From NCBI GenBank assembly GCA_021740845.1, contig JAIOYZ010000003.1, forward strand, positions 1 through 64,000: a stretch of DNA of 64,000 nucleotides. Direction: 5' to 3'. The notes below the pieces were generated by a model, which ran no database searches, was not told where the DNA came from, and was given only the letters and a program-made list of their open reading frames with translations. The position numbers and the translations under genes are program-made. Shown here one piece after another: positions 8,765-18,208 of the stretch. Each line of letters begins with the position of its first letter. The stretch's first letter is position 1. Source of the stretch: Bacteroidia bacterium. Lineage in GTDB: Bacteria > Bacteroidota > Bacteroidia > UKL13-3.

Positions 8765-9592
8765 TTAGTTAACTTTGGCAAGCATTGGATTTTTTAAATT
8801 ATCGTATCCAATTAATTCAGCTTTTATTGAACCAACAAAGATGTCGCTTTCTACCAAAAGAGGAATTTTATTAGCATCATCGGTTACCCAAAGAGTAAGT
8901 GCCTCGTCTTCTTTAAAAACTCTGCCTTTTATCAATTGAGGCTTAATTACTAAAGTTCTAAAAGTTCCAACATCGGTTTTAATGGTTTCTCTGCCAGCAA
9001 ATTTAAATTGAAGTTGGTAGTTTTCTCCATCCATATAAAAGTTAACGGGGAAAACATCTCCAATTTTAGCCTTGGTCATATCGGTAGAACGGGCAAAATA
9101 AATAGCAGAAACTACATCTTGAGTTTGCTGAAAGATATCTACTTTTCCTCTTCTGCTGGTTGCAAAACCATTTACTTGATCAAACATAATAAAGTCGCTA
9201 TCGGTATAGCCACCTTCTTTAACTTTTTTTATGCATTTCCATGGAATAATGGCATCTTCATCTACAAAGCTTTCGTATTCATCACGCACTTTGTACATAA
9301 CCTCTACCATTCCAGCAGATTTTCCTTTTACTTTAATATGGTATGCTTTGCGCTTATTTACTTCTACTGATTTTGGTTCAACCTCAAACTCACAATGGCC
9401 GCCTGTTAATGGACCATAATGTATGCGGTATCTTAGTTTTTCTCCGTAGGTAAAAGCTGTATTGTTTATTTTTTTGATTTCGTATGGAACAGCTTCTCTG
9501 GCCTTGTTAACTTTAGGTCCATCCAATGCATTTGCTGAAAGAAGAACTCCAGCGAATGCAATTAAAAACGAAAAAATAATCTTGTTTTTCAT
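8765..9592 (-). CDS. DUF3108 domain protein, exported
   Basis: 275 residues from MKNKIIFSFLIAFAG at 9592. The longer frame to 9622 adds ten residues ahead of the signal peptide and is rejected. After a Sec signal peptide ending near residue 20, the family core starts with FTYGEKLRYRIHYGPLTGGHCEFEV and continues through YKVRDEYESFVDE and WVTDDANKIPLLVES, as in DUF3108 proteins. These are periplasmic or outer-membrane proteins of unknown biochemical role in Bacteroidota. It follows the aldehyde dehydrogenase gene at 45 nt on the same strand. Confidence 0.8.
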   Translation of the reverse strand: MKNKIIFSFLIAFAGVLLSANALDGPKVNKAREAVPYEIKKINNTAFTYGEKLRYRIHYGPLTGGHCEFEVEPKSVEVNKRKAYHIKVKGKSAGMVEVMYKVRDEYESFVDEDAIIPWKCIKKVKEGGYTDSDFIMFDQVNGFATSRRGKVDIFQQTQDVVSAIYFARSTDMTKAKIGDVFPVNFYMDGENYQLQFKFAGRETIKTDVGTFRTLVIKPQLIKGRVFKEDEALTLWVTDDANKIPLLVESDIFVGSIKAELIGYDNLKNPMLAKVN

Positions 9593-9637
9593 AATACCTC
9601 TACATGGCAAACGGCATACCAAAAGTGTTTATTACGC

Positions 9638-11185
9638 TTAAAGGTCAAATTTTATTCCTTGAGCCAATGGCAATTCTTTGCCATAATTTAAGGTATTGGT
9701 TTGTCTGCGCATATAAACTTTCCATGCATCGCTTCCACTTTCTCTGCCGCCACCGGTTTCTTTCTCACCTCCAAAAGCCCCACCTATTTCTGCACCACTG
9801 GTACCAATATTTACATTTGCAATGCCACAGTCGCTGCCCCAAGCACTCAAGAATTCTTCTGCTTCCAACATGTTATTTGTGAAAATGCTAGAACTTAAAC
9901 CTTGTTTCACTCCATTTTGAAGCGCAATAGCTTCTTCTAAATTTGAATATTTTAGTAAATATAAAATTGGAGCAAATGTTTCTGATTGGACAATTTTGTA
10001 TTCATTTTTTGCTTCACAAATAGTAGGTTTCACATAGCAACCACTTTCAAAACCTTCGCCTTGCATAACTTCTGCACCACAAAGAACAGAACCGCCTTCA
10101 GCTTTTAATTGTTCAATTGCGTTGAGGTAATTGTTTACAGCAGCTTTATCGATAAGAGGTCCAACTAAATTTCCTGTTAATGGATTTCCAATGGTTAGCT
10201 GACCATACGCTTTAACCAATTTCTCTTTAACTTCTTCGTATAAACTTTCGTGAATAATTAATCTTCTTGTTGTGGTACAACGTTGGCCTGCAGTGCCAAC
10301 TGCCCCAAATAGGACGCCTACCATGGCAATATTAAGATTGGCATTTTCGGTTAAGATAATGGCATTGTTTCCACCCAATTCTAATAATGCTTTTCCAAAA
10401 CGTTGTGCAAGAGCCGCACCAACAGCTTTACCCATGCGAGTTGAACCTGTTGCTGAAAGCAAAGGAACTCTTTCGTCATTGGTCATCCATTCGCCAACCT
10501 TAAAATCTCCATTGATTAGGGAGAAAATTCCTTCTGGTAAATTATTGTCTTTAAGTGTTTTTGCCATTAAGTTTTGACAAGCAACTGCAGAAAGTGGTGT
10601 TTTTTCTGAAGGCTTCCAGATACAAACATCACCGCAAACGGCAGCTAACATGGCATTCCAGCTCCATACTGCAACAGGGAAATTAAAGGCAGAAATTACA
10701 CCAACTATTCCTAGCGGATGGTATTGCTCATACATGCGGTGGTTGGGTCTTTCGCTATGCATGGTTAAACCGTGTAATTGTCTGCTTAGGCCAACTGCAA
10801 AGTCGCAGATATCAATCATTTCTTGCACTTCGCCCAAACCTTCTTGAAGACTTTTGCCCATTTCGTAACTCACCAAATGGCCAAGAGCATCCTTGTATTC
10901 TCTTAATAAATTTCCGTATTGTCTAATAATTTCACCTCTTTTAGGAGCAGGTGTTTTACGCCAAACTTTAAAGGCTTCTTCTGCTTTTTCAACAACTGTA
11001 TTGTATTCTGCTTCTGTTGTGTAAGATATTTTACCTACTAATTTTCCATCTACAGGAGAATAGATTTCTCTTTGGATTGCATTTGGAGATGAAAAGTGAT
11101 TTTGACCAGTAGAAGTTCCGTGGTTATTTTCTGTGATTCCTAATACCTTTAAGAAATCGGTTGAGAATGCTTGTGTATTATTCAT
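9638..11185 (-). CDS. Aldehyde dehydrogenase, ALDH7 (aminoadipate semialdehyde dehydrogenase) type
   Basis: 515 residues. It has the NAD-binding fold with [16 protein letters not shown] near residue 155, the general base Glu in [11 protein letters not shown] near 270, and the catalytic Cys in [13 protein letters not shown] near 305. The Phe-Asn-Phe-Pro-Val segment, the GQRCTTTRR loop and the C-terminal [19 protein letters not shown] are characteristic of ALDH7 enzymes. These oxidise alpha-aminoadipic semialdehyde / piperideine-6-carboxylate in lysine breakdown. Substrate assignment rests on family resemblance only. No other lysine catabolism gene is nearby. Confidence 0.85.
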   Translation of the reverse strand: MNNTQAFSTDFLKVLGITENNHGTSTGQNHFSSPNAIQREIYSPVDGKLVGKISYTTEAEYNTVVEKAEEAFKVWRKTPAPKRGEIIRQYGNLLREYKDALGHLVSYEMGKSLQEGLGEVQEMIDICDFAVGLSRQLHGLTMHSERPNHRMYEQYHPLGIVGVISAFNFPVAVWSWNAMLAAVCGDVCIWKPSEKTPLSAVACQNLMAKTLKDNNLPEGIFSLINGDFKVGEWMTNDERVPLLSATGSTRMGKAVGAALAQRFGKALLELGGNNAIILTENANLNIAMVGVLFGAVGTAGQRCTTTRRLIIHESLYEEVKEKLVKAYGQLTIGNPLTGNLVGPLIDKAAVNNYLNAIEQLKAEGGSVLCGAEVMQGEGFESGCYVKPTICEAKNEYKIVQSETFAPILYLLKYSNLEEAIALQNGVKQGLSSSIFTNNMLEAEEFLSAWGSDCGIANVNIGTSGAEIGGAFGGEKETGGGRESGSDAWKVYMRRQTNTLNYGKELPLAQGIKFDL

Positions 11186-11314
11186 AATTGTATGCCTTTT
11201 TGGGCTTTAAATTTGAGGTGCAAAGTAACGAAGAATTAGGCTGCAATCAATCATTATTAAGCAATAAAATCTCCTTTTCCTTGCCTCATTATTAATTAAG
11301 TTGTAAAAAAAATT

Positions 11315-11324
11315 GGTTCAGACC
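11315..11324 (-). repeat. Degenerate GGTTYRAACC element, intergenic
   Basis: One mismatch from the core (GGTTCAGACC), 12 nt from the stop codon of the M1 peptidase gene. Confidence 0.55.
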
Positions 11325-11336
11325 GAACCTAAACTT

Positions 11337-14300
11337 TTATAATTTGATATCTCTTATAAATTGAATTGGGTTAATTTTATTTAGGTTCAAAACAAAACTT
11401 ACTCTGCTAAAAATGGATTCGTAACCATTGGTTTCCCAGTATCCTTTAACATCGCTGCTGGCCATTAACGGTACATAAATTGTAAAAACATCTTTGGCCA
11501 CGGTGAAATAAACACCACCGTTATAGGTAAAGTTCATTTTGGAAGGATAATAACTTGTGGTAACGCCTGCAACGCCATTAACAATTACATATCCAGAAGG
11601 TGATTGCCAATAACTCATATCTCCATATACACCGATTGGAATTGGTATTGGAAATGGTACCGTAAAGTTTAGGGCGCTTAAGAAAGTATTGGTTGAACCA
11701 ACATTTGCATAGTTTCTAAAACCTGCTTCTGTATAAATAATTTGGCGACCGTAAATCTTTTGGGAACCGCTATTGGGAGCATTTAATGTATTGGCAATAT
11801 TGCCAAGGCTTTCTGCTCTTCCAATAAGTGTTTCATCATAGAGGTAATCAAAAGCACCAGATTTTGCACCACCTTGCAAGAATGCTTTGGAAGAAAAATA
11901 TTCATCTTTGCTACCGGAAACGGCAGTTTTTTCAAAAGCAAATCCTCCTAAAAACACTCTTATTTCAGCAGCTTTTCTTTTGCCTTTTTTGTATTTAAAA
12001 CCTTGGTTGAATTCGAAACCCAATTTATTAAAGGTAGTATTTTGTATGCCAGATTGTAAAAAGGCCTTTGCTCTGGAAGGATAGAGAACATTAGGGTTTT
12101 GGTAAGTATAGGCTAATTCTGCAATTCCAAAATGGTCTGAACCAAATTGATAAAAGATACCTGATGAGTTCTTTTGTTCGTTTACCATTACATAGCGCAA
12201 TTGGATGGCTTGTTCTATAAGACTATTGCGATGTTTTGGTTGCAATTTTAGTTGCACAAAAGGAGCAAATTTTTCATAACTAATTCCATCATAAACACTA
12301 GTTGGAATATCGGAACCCGGTGTGGTTTGGAAGTAGATTCCATTGGTAGCAAAACGTGAAGATTTAAAGCCAAGTTGAATAGCTCTTACTTTTCCAGGTT
12401 TGTACCAATTATGGGAATAATCCAAGTATCCATTTAAATCGTTTGAACCAAAACTATAAACTGGCATAAAAAGAAATTCATTCTTTTTTTCAGGGAAAAG
12501 ATTGTTGTAAAATGCTATTCCCAGCATGCTTTTGTTGTACATATTAAAGGCATAAACTGGCGACCAAAATACCTGTTTGCTATTATCGTTTTCTAAGTTT
12601 CCGATAGGTTGTAAAACAATTGGTTTGTATTTGTTTGATCCTTGAGAAATTACGTAAGTATTGTTTTGGCGGTATAGATCAAGAGTTTTTTTATTAGCAT
12701 CTAATCTGTAAAGGGATTTGCTTTCTGGTTTGGAATTGGGGAAGTTAAATTCGGAAATGTTAAAGGTTTTTTCTCCTTCAAATCCATCAGTCCAAAAGGT
12801 GCCAACCAATGAATCGTTTTCTAGTTTAGAGATAGAAATTGGTGCAATTAAATCTCCCTGATTCTTAATGGTTACTAAACCATTTTTCACCCCAACCAGT
12901 TTGTAATCTAATTTTTTTGTTGACCCTAAAGCACCATCAAAAAACCAATCTAAATTTTGGTTGGTAAACGATTCGGCATGGTTTCTAAAGTCGTTGGGAA
13001 GAGGATGTTTGAATTTCCATTTTTGGTAATAAGCCTGCATCATGGCATCAAACTTTTCGGTGCCCAAATAGTATTGTAAATAGGCAAATGCCAGAGGGTT
13101 TTTGGCATAAATGATTGCACCATAATTATTGTCGGTATAAGCTTCGGAAGGTAAATTCCCTGCTTGGTCTATGTTTTTTCTGCTGGCATATTTAAATAGC
13201 ATGGTGGTTTGATCCATAAGGTTACCAATATTAATCCCAACAATTTTCTCACCTGGCTCTAATTCTGGTTCACCAATTTTCCCATTTCTTTCTTCGTAAT
13301 AGGTATTGATACTCTCATCCATCCAAGGAAATTCTCTTTCGTTTGAACCTAAAATTCCATAGAACCAATTGTGGCCAATTTCGTGAACGATGGTAGTTTT
13401 ATCAACTCCATCGCAATTGGTTATGGTTGGGTATTCCATGCCAGCACCTGCCTTTAGAGGAGTAATTACTACTTGTGCAATTGAATATGGATAGTTTCCT
13501 ACTTTATCAGAATAGAATTTTATTCCTTCGTTTACAAATTCGATACCTTTTGGTTTTATAGTATCACCTGTGGTTTTGGCAAAAATCCATGTTTCTACTT
13601 TTTGGCCATTGCTCAAAATGACTTCACTTTTATCGCTCATAAAATCTTTGGAGCAGAACCAAGCAAAATCGTGAACTGAATCTTGTAAGAAACGTAAGGT
13701 TTTTAGTTCTCCATTTGAAGGGTGTATGGCATTTAGGTTTTTGGATCTAGCCAACCACCATTCTTTTTCCTGAAGGTCTTGAACCTCACCAGTGGCAGCT
13801 AATAAATAATTTTTGGGTAGGGTTATGCTAACATCAAAACTGCCAAATTCGCTGTAAAATTCACCTTGGTTCAAATAGGGCATGGGATTCCAACCGTTTG
13901 CATCGTAAACAGCAGGTTTTGGGTACCATTGGGTAATGCAGTAAATTCCATCTTCTTGCCCCATTCTAGAGAACACAGAAGGAATTTGAACATGAAAGGG
14001 AGTTGTAATTTCTATGCTATTTCCAGGTAATAAAGTTTCATTTAAAGTTAAAATAGCAATATCAATTTTGTCTGTTAACTGCCATTTTACCTCTTTCCCA
14101 TTTACCTTAAAATTTAAGGAATCTATCCAACCTCTTTGGTTTGGTTCAGCAAAATGAAATTTGGTATTACCATTTAGCAATTCTTGTTTGGCGTAATTAG
14201 TATTTCTATTTTGATAAGCATTTGGCCAAAGATGTATGTATATTTGAGTTAAGGAGTTTGGGCTTTGGTTGTAATAAACCATTTTTTCAAATGCACTGAT

Positions 14301-14447
14301 GGAATGGTTTTGATCGTTAAGGGATAGATCAATTTTGTAATCAACCTTTTGCTGCCAGTTTGCCTGATTTAACTTTTTTGGCAAAGTTTGTGAGAACAAA
14401 GGGAAAGTTACAAATGTTATTAAGAGTGATACTAAAATTTTTTGCAT
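11337..14447 (-). CDS. M1-family metallopeptidase with a barrel-like C-terminal half
   Basis: 1036 residues. A signal peptide ends near residue 19. The N-terminal M1 region carries GAGMEYPT (substrate N-terminus recognition) and the zinc site VHEIGHNWFYG near residue 357, with the third ligand Glu in WMDESINTYYEE about 19 residues on. From about residue 620 to the end the sequence changes to short alternating, aromatic-rich strands and closes with SRVSFVLNLNKI. That is unlike the helical C-terminus of soluble M1 enzymes and suggests an outer-membrane beta-barrel. It probably cleaves peptides in the periplasm or at the surface. It is divergent from the TPR gene. Confidence 0.8.
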   Translation of the reverse strand: MQKILVSLLITFVTFPLFSQTLPKKLNQANWQQKVDYKIDLSLNDQNHSISAFEKMVYYNQSPNSLTQIYIHLWPNAYQNRNTNYAKQELLNGNTKFHFAEPNQRGWIDSLNFKVNGKEVKWQLTDKIDIAILTLNETLLPGNSIEITTPFHVQIPSVFSRMGQEDGIYCITQWYPKPAVYDANGWNPMPYLNQGEFYSEFGSFDVSITLPKNYLLAATGEVQDLQEKEWWLARSKNLNAIHPSNGELKTLRFLQDSVHDFAWFCSKDFMSDKSEVILSNGQKVETWIFAKTTGDTIKPKGIEFVNEGIKFYSDKVGNYPYSIAQVVITPLKAGAGMEYPTITNCDGVDKTTIVHEIGHNWFYGILGSNEREFPWMDESINTYYEERNGKIGEPELEPGEKIVGINIGNLMDQTTMLFKYASRKNIDQAGNLPSEAYTDNNYGAIIYAKNPLAFAYLQYYLGTEKFDAMMQAYYQKWKFKHPLPNDFRNHAESFTNQNLDWFFDGALGSTKKLDYKLVGVKNGLVTIKNQGDLIAPISISKLENDSLVGTFWTDGFEGEKTFNISEFNFPNSKPESKSLYRLDANKKTLDLYRQNNTYVISQGSNKYKPIVLQPIGNLENDNSKQVFWSPVYAFNMYNKSMLGIAFYNNLFPEKKNEFLFMPVYSFGSNDLNGYLDYSHNWYKPGKVRAIQLGFKSSRFATNGIYFQTTPGSDIPTSVYDGISYEKFAPFVQLKLQPKHRNSLIEQAIQLRYVMVNEQKNSSGIFYQFGSDHFGIAELAYTYQNPNVLYPSRAKAFLQSGIQNTTFNKLGFEFNQGFKYKKGKRKAAEIRVFLGGFAFEKTAVSGSKDEYFSSKAFLQGGAKSGAFDYLYDETLIGRAESLGNIANTLNAPNSGSQKIYGRQIIYTEAGFRNYANVGSTNTFLSALNFTVPFPIPIPIGVYGDMSYWQSPSGYVIVNGVAGVTTSYYPSKMNFTYNGGVYFTVAKDVFTIYVPLMASSDVKGYWETNGYESIFSRVSFVLNLNKINPIQFIRDIKL
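12134..12143 (+). repeat. Degenerate GGTTYRAACC element inside the M1 peptidase gene
   Basis: GGTCTGAACC, one mismatch from the core. Confidence 0.45.
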
Positions 14448-14531
14448 TTTGCTAGTTTTACTTTTTAACGTTTGTTCAAAGATTTAGAAAAATATTGAGC
14501 TTTTGCTATTTTATTGGAGCAATCCATAAAT

Positions 14532-14539
14532 TAAATTTG
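14532..14539 (+). promoter_or_regulatory. Candidate -7 box for the TPR gene
   Basis: TAAATTTG matches the Bacteroidota -7 consensus TAnnTTTG, 20 nt before the ATG. TTG triplets upstream lie at spacings of 15 and 26 nt, neither ideal, so the -33 element is uncertain. Confidence 0.4.
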
Positions 14540-14558
14540 GTCAATAAATTATTTGCGT

Positions 14559-15965
14559 ATGGATGGAAATGATTTTTTAGGTGAAGAGGTAAGCAGCAAT
14601 GTGCAGCGTTATGAGAAAATGTTACGCAATAAAACTCGTGATTATTTTGATGCGGATGCTATAGAGGGCATTATAGATTACTATATCCAGAATGAGAAAT
14701 TGAAGAAGGCGATTGATGCAGTGGATTTTGGGAAGGAATTGTACCCTTTAAATATTGCCTTTTGGATAAAGCTTGCCGAGATATATGTGATTATGGAAAA
14801 ATATAATGAAGCTCAAGCAGAATTGGATAGAGCCGAATTATATGAGCCATTTAACCCAGAATTGTTCTTATTAAAAGGTGAGGTTTGTGTTCATTTAGAG
14901 AATCAGGAAGAAGCAGAAGAATATTTTGAAAAAGCGTTGATGCATACAGATGAACGTTTGGACATGCTTTTTGAAATTGCATATGTGTATGATGATACAG
15001 ATGAATTTGAATTGGCTGCTAGGTATTTTAAAATGATTATTGAGGAAGAGCCTGAATTAGAGCAAGCCTATTACGAGTTGGCCCATTGCTATGATTTATT
15101 GGGAAATTTCCCAGAATCATTAAAATATTTAAATACCTTAATTGATATTGATCCTTATAATATTGGTGCTTGGTACAATTTGGGTATTACTTATGGTAAA
15201 ATGCTTGATCACGATAAAGCTATTGAGGCTTTAGATTATTGTTTGGCTATCGATGAAGAATATACCATAGCTCGATTTAACAAGGCAAATGCTTTGGTGG
15301 AATTAGATAGATTTGAGGATGCCATTAAAGAATATTTAGAAGTAATTAGGCAAGAAGGAGGTGATAGTATTTCGCATTGCAATTTGGGAGGATGTTATGA
15401 AAGATTAGGACAATTGCAGGAGGCACGAAATCATTATATAAAGGCAGCTCAATTAAATCCTAATTTAGCCGAGGCATGGTTTGGAATAGGTATTACTCAT
15501 GAAAAGGAAGGCGCTTTTAATGAAGCCTTGCAACATTTTAAGCGAGCAGTTTTATTAGAACAAGATAATCCAGAATTTTTATTGGTTTTGGCCGAATGTG
15601 AATACAAATTAGGATTTGTTAAGGAAGCTGAGGAAATTTATGCCAAATTAGTGGAAATGGACCCCGGGATGATGGAGGCTTGGTTGGATTGGAGTTTTAT
15701 AAAATATTCAGCGGGTTTGTATCATGAGGCAGTAGAGATGGTAATGGAAGGAATGGCATATGATAAAGAATGCCACCAATATCATTATCGTTTAGTTGTG
15801 TATTTATTTGAATTAGGGAAAACCAAAGAGGCCCTTTTATATTTGGAGAAGGGATTGAAAATAAACTTTTCTGACCACCTTTTGATATTTGAAATAGCTC
15901 CTAAACTCAGGAAAATTCAAGATATTGCTAATTCAATTGAAAGTCACCGCGACGAACAAAATTAA
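14559..15965 (+). CDS. Tetratricopeptide repeat protein
   Basis: 468 residues, start at the first ATG (MDGNDFLGEEV). The frame also opens two codons earlier with TTG. There is no signal peptide, so it is probably cytoplasmic. Nearly the whole length is TPR, about ten to twelve 34-residue units, with typical A-x-F/Y-x-x-A and L-x-P ends. Examples are AWYNLGITYGKMLDHDKAIE near residue 206 and AWFGIGITHEKEGAFNEALQ near 310. TPR arrays act as protein-binding scaffolds; no enzymatic domain is visible and the partner is unknown. The acidic composition is typical. Confidence 0.85.
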   Translation: MDGNDFLGEEVSSNVQRYEKMLRNKTRDYFDADAIEGIIDYYIQNEKLKKAIDAVDFGKELYPLNIAFWIKLAEIYVIMEKYNEAQAELDRAELYEPFNPELFLLKGEVCVHLENQEEAEEYFEKALMHTDERLDMLFEIAYVYDDTDEFELAARYFKMIIEEEPELEQAYYELAHCYDLLGNFPESLKYLNTLIDIDPYNIGAWYNLGITYGKMLDHDKAIEALDYCLAIDEEYTIARFNKANALVELDRFEDAIKEYLEVIRQEGGDSISHCNLGGCYERLGQLQEARNHYIKAAQLNPNLAEAWFGIGITHEKEGAFNEALQHFKRAVLLEQDNPEFLLVLAECEYKLGFVKEAEEIYAKLVEMDPGMMEAWLDWSFIKYSAGLYHEAVEMVMEGMAYDKECHQYHYRLVVYLFELGKTKEALLYLEKGLKINFSDHLLIFEIAPKLRKIQDIANSIESHRDEQN

Positions 15966-16002
15966 GCTGTGTAATTATTTCTGTTTTTTTTTGCCGAAAG
16001 AA

Positions 16003-16010
16003 TACCTTTG
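16003..16010 (+). promoter_or_regulatory. Candidate -7 box for the phosphosulfolactate synthase-like gene
   Basis: TACCTTTG is an exact TAnnTTTG match, 43 nt before the ATG. A small stem ctcta / tagag follows at 16016-16034 in the presumed leader. No good TTG is present at the -33 spacing. Confidence 0.5.
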
Positions 16011-16053
16011 CCACGCTCTAGTGAAGCATTAGAGAGAAAATTAGTGTTAAAAA

Positions 16054-16845
16054 ATGAAGAACTTTAAATTAAAACAAATTCCTGATCGCGAGGCGAAGCC
16101 ACGCAACAAAGGATTAACCATGGTAATGGACAAAGGTTTAAGTATTCGCGAAGTAGAAGACATGATTTCTGTTAGCGGCGAATACACCGATATTGTAAAA
16201 CTAGGTTTTGGTACTTCTTATGTCACGCCTAACCTGGAGCAGAAAATAAAGTTATACCAGGAGAATGGAATTATAGTATATTTTGGCGGAACATTGTTTG
16301 AGGCCTATATCGTTAGAAATCAGTTTGAAGATTATATACGTTTGTTAGAAAAGTTTGGGATGCAACATGCCGAAATTTCAGATGGATCTATTGAATTGCC
16401 GCATGACAAAAAATTAGATTATATCAGTAAACTGAGCAAACATGTTACAGTATTAAGTGAAGTTGGTAGTAAGGATGTGGAGAAAATAATTCCTCCATAT
16501 CAGTGGATAGAGTTAATGCAAACTGAATTAAAAGCGGGTGCATGGAAAGTAATTGCAGAAGCGCGTGAGGCAGGAAATGTTGGTGTTTACAGGAGTAGTG
16601 GTGAAGTGCGTGAGGGTTTGGTTCAAGAAATATTAACCAAAGTGCCAGAAGATAAAATTATTTGGGAAGCACCTCAAAAAGCACAACAGACCTATTTTAT
16701 TAAATTAGTTGGTGAAAATGTGAGTTTAGGAAATATTGCGCCTAACGATATTATCCCTTTAGAAACATTAAGGTTAGGGTTAAGAAGCGATACCTTTACT
16801 TTCTTTTTAGGTAAGGGAAGTAAGTACTTAACAAAAAAGAAATAA
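16054..16845 (+). CDS. Phosphosulfolactate synthase-like protein (ComA family)
   Basis: 263 residues, matching the (2R)-phospho-3-sulfolactate synthase family along its length. Visible are KGLTMVMDKGLSIREVED, DIVKLGFGTSYV near residue 48, GIIVYFGGTLFEAY near 73, EISDGSIELP near 108, VLSEVGSKD near 133, and WEAPQKAQQ near 207. The TIM-barrel enzyme adds sulfite to phosphoenolpyruvate in archaeal coenzyme M synthesis. Bacteroidota do not make coenzyme M as far as known, and comB/comC partners are absent here. The sulfonate could instead feed sulfolactate or cysteate and sulfonolipids; that is inference. Confidence 0.85.
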   Translation: MKNFKLKQIPDREAKPRNKGLTMVMDKGLSIREVEDMISVSGEYTDIVKLGFGTSYVTPNLEQKIKLYQENGIIVYFGGTLFEAYIVRNQFEDYIRLLEKFGMQHAEISDGSIELPHDKKLDYISKLSKHVTVLSEVGSKDVEKIIPPYQWIELMQTELKAGAWKVIAEAREAGNVGVYRSSGEVREGLVQEILTKVPEDKIIWEAPQKAQQTYFIKLVGENVSLGNIAPNDIIPLETLRLGLRSDTFTFFLGKGSKYLTKKK

Positions 16846-16915
16846 ACTAATTGGTTAACCCTAATGGATAATAAATTGAAATTAGTGTTTTAGAAATTGG
16901 AATAATTGAATAGGT

Positions 16916-17365
16916 ATGACATTACAAGAACAAATTAACGCCGATGTAATATCGGCAATGAAAGCAAAAGAGGAAGTAGCTCTTAGGGCATTACGTGGTT
17001 TAAAATCTGCCTTATTATTAGCAGGTAGCGAGCCGGGTGCAAATGGTGTAGTTTCTGACGAATCTGCCTTGAAGATATTCCAAAAGTTAGCCAAGCAACG
17101 TAAGGAATCTTTGGAGATTTTTGTTCAAAATAACCGTGAGGATTTGGCAAAAGTTGAACAGGAAGAATTAACAGTTATTGAGCGTTATTTGCCAAAACAA
17201 ATGGATGAAGCAGAAGTAAAATCTATTTTGCAAGGTGTAATTTCTGAGGCTGGAGCAAGCAGTGCAGCAGATTTTGGAAAGGTAATGCCATTGGCAATGA
17301 AAGCACTTGCTGGCAAGGCTGATGGAAAAATAATATCTGCCGTCCTAAAGCAATTATTATCGTAA
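16916..17365 (+). CDS. GatB/YqeY domain protein
   Basis: 149 residues, a stand-alone YqeY protein resembling the tRNA-binding tail of GatB. The helical pattern LQEQINADVISAMKAKEEVA at the N-terminus, the central LAKQRKESLEIF, the VIERYLPKQM motif near residue 98, and the C-terminal GKADGKIISAVLKQLLS are characteristic. Its role is unproven; a link to amidotransferase or tRNA metabolism is assumed from homology. A hairpin terminator follows directly. Confidence 0.92.
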   Translation: MTLQEQINADVISAMKAKEEVALRALRGLKSALLLAGSEPGANGVVSDESALKIFQKLAKQRKESLEIFVQNNREDLAKVEQEELTVIERYLPKQMDEAEVKSILQGVISEAGASSAADFGKVMPLAMKALAGKADGKIISAVLKQLLS

Positions 17366-17382
17366 ATACAATTAAATTATAG

Positions 17383-17417
17383 ACAACCAAGTTACCTAAG
17401 GTAGCTTGGTTGTTTTT
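17383..17417 (+). terminator. Terminator after the YqeY gene
   Basis: Long stem acaaccaagttacct / aggtagcttggttgt with one G-T pair and a very small loop, followed by a TTTTT run. Confidence 0.85.
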
Positions 17418-17436
17418 GTGAAAACTAATTAGAAAT

Positions 17437-18153
17437 ATGACAGATCCAATAGAAGAAGAAAGAATAAAGAAAGCCTTTCAAAGAAAAGATTGGCCAGAGA
17501 TAAAAGTAAGTGATAGCTGGGCAACTTTTAAAATCATGGCGGAGTTTGTAGAAGGCTTCGAGAAAATGAGTAAAATTGGGCCTTGCGTATCTATTTTTGG
17601 TTCAGCCCGAACCCAAAATGATAACCCCTACTATTTGTTGGCCGAAGAAATTGCACGCAAACTTGTAAATGCAGGATTTGGTGTAATTACTGGCGGTGGA
17701 CCAGGGATTATGGAAGCGGGAAACAAAGGAGCTTTTGAAGCAGGTGGAAAATCGGTTGGATTAGGTATTGAATTGCCTTTTGAGCAATTTTTTAATCGGT
17801 ATGTAGACAGAGATAAGAACATTAATTTTGATTACTTTTTTGTACGCAAAGTTATGTTTGTTAAATACGCTCAAGGCTTTATTGCTATGCCAGGTGGCTT
17901 TGGAACTTTAGACGAATTATTTGAATCCTTAACCTTAATTCAAACCCATAAGGTTGCTCAGTTTCCAGTAGTTTTAGTTGGAACCGAGTTTTGGGGAGGC
18001 TTGATAGATTGGATAAAAACAGTGATGTTGGAGAAAGAAAAAAATGTTAGTCCGGATGATATGTTTTTGTTTAAATTGGTAGATACTGCAGAAGACGCAG
18101 TAAATTATATTTTAGACTATTATGCAGATATGAGCATTAGGCCTAATTTTTAG
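17437..18153 (+). CDS. LOG-family protein (TIGR00730)
   Basis: 238 residues, Rossmann-fold protein of the lysine decarboxylase-like/LOG family. It has VSIFGSARTQNDN near residue 53, ITGGGPGIMEAGNKGA near 85, and the signature PGGFGTLDELFESLTLIQ near 150. LOG enzymes release the base from nucleoside 5'-monophosphates; several bacterial members have phosphoribohydrolase activity. The PGGxGTxxE motif is intact, so it is likely active. It sits 20 nt after a terminator and is convergent with the TPR cyclase gene. Confidence 0.88.
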   Translation: MTDPIEEERIKKAFQRKDWPEIKVSDSWATFKIMAEFVEGFEKMSKIGPCVSIFGSARTQNDNPYYLLAEEIARKLVNAGFGVITGGGPGIMEAGNKGAFEAGGKSVGLGIELPFEQFFNRYVDRDKNINFDYFFVRKVMFVKYAQGFIAMPGGFGTLDELFESLTLIQTHKVAQFPVVLVGTEFWGGLIDWIKTVMLEKEKNVSPDDMFLFKLVDTAEDAVNYILDYYADMSIRPNF

Positions 18154-18208
18154 TTCTTATACCTTCGCAAAAACAAAGAAGGTGGCGCTAATGTTATGAA
18201 TAACAAAT

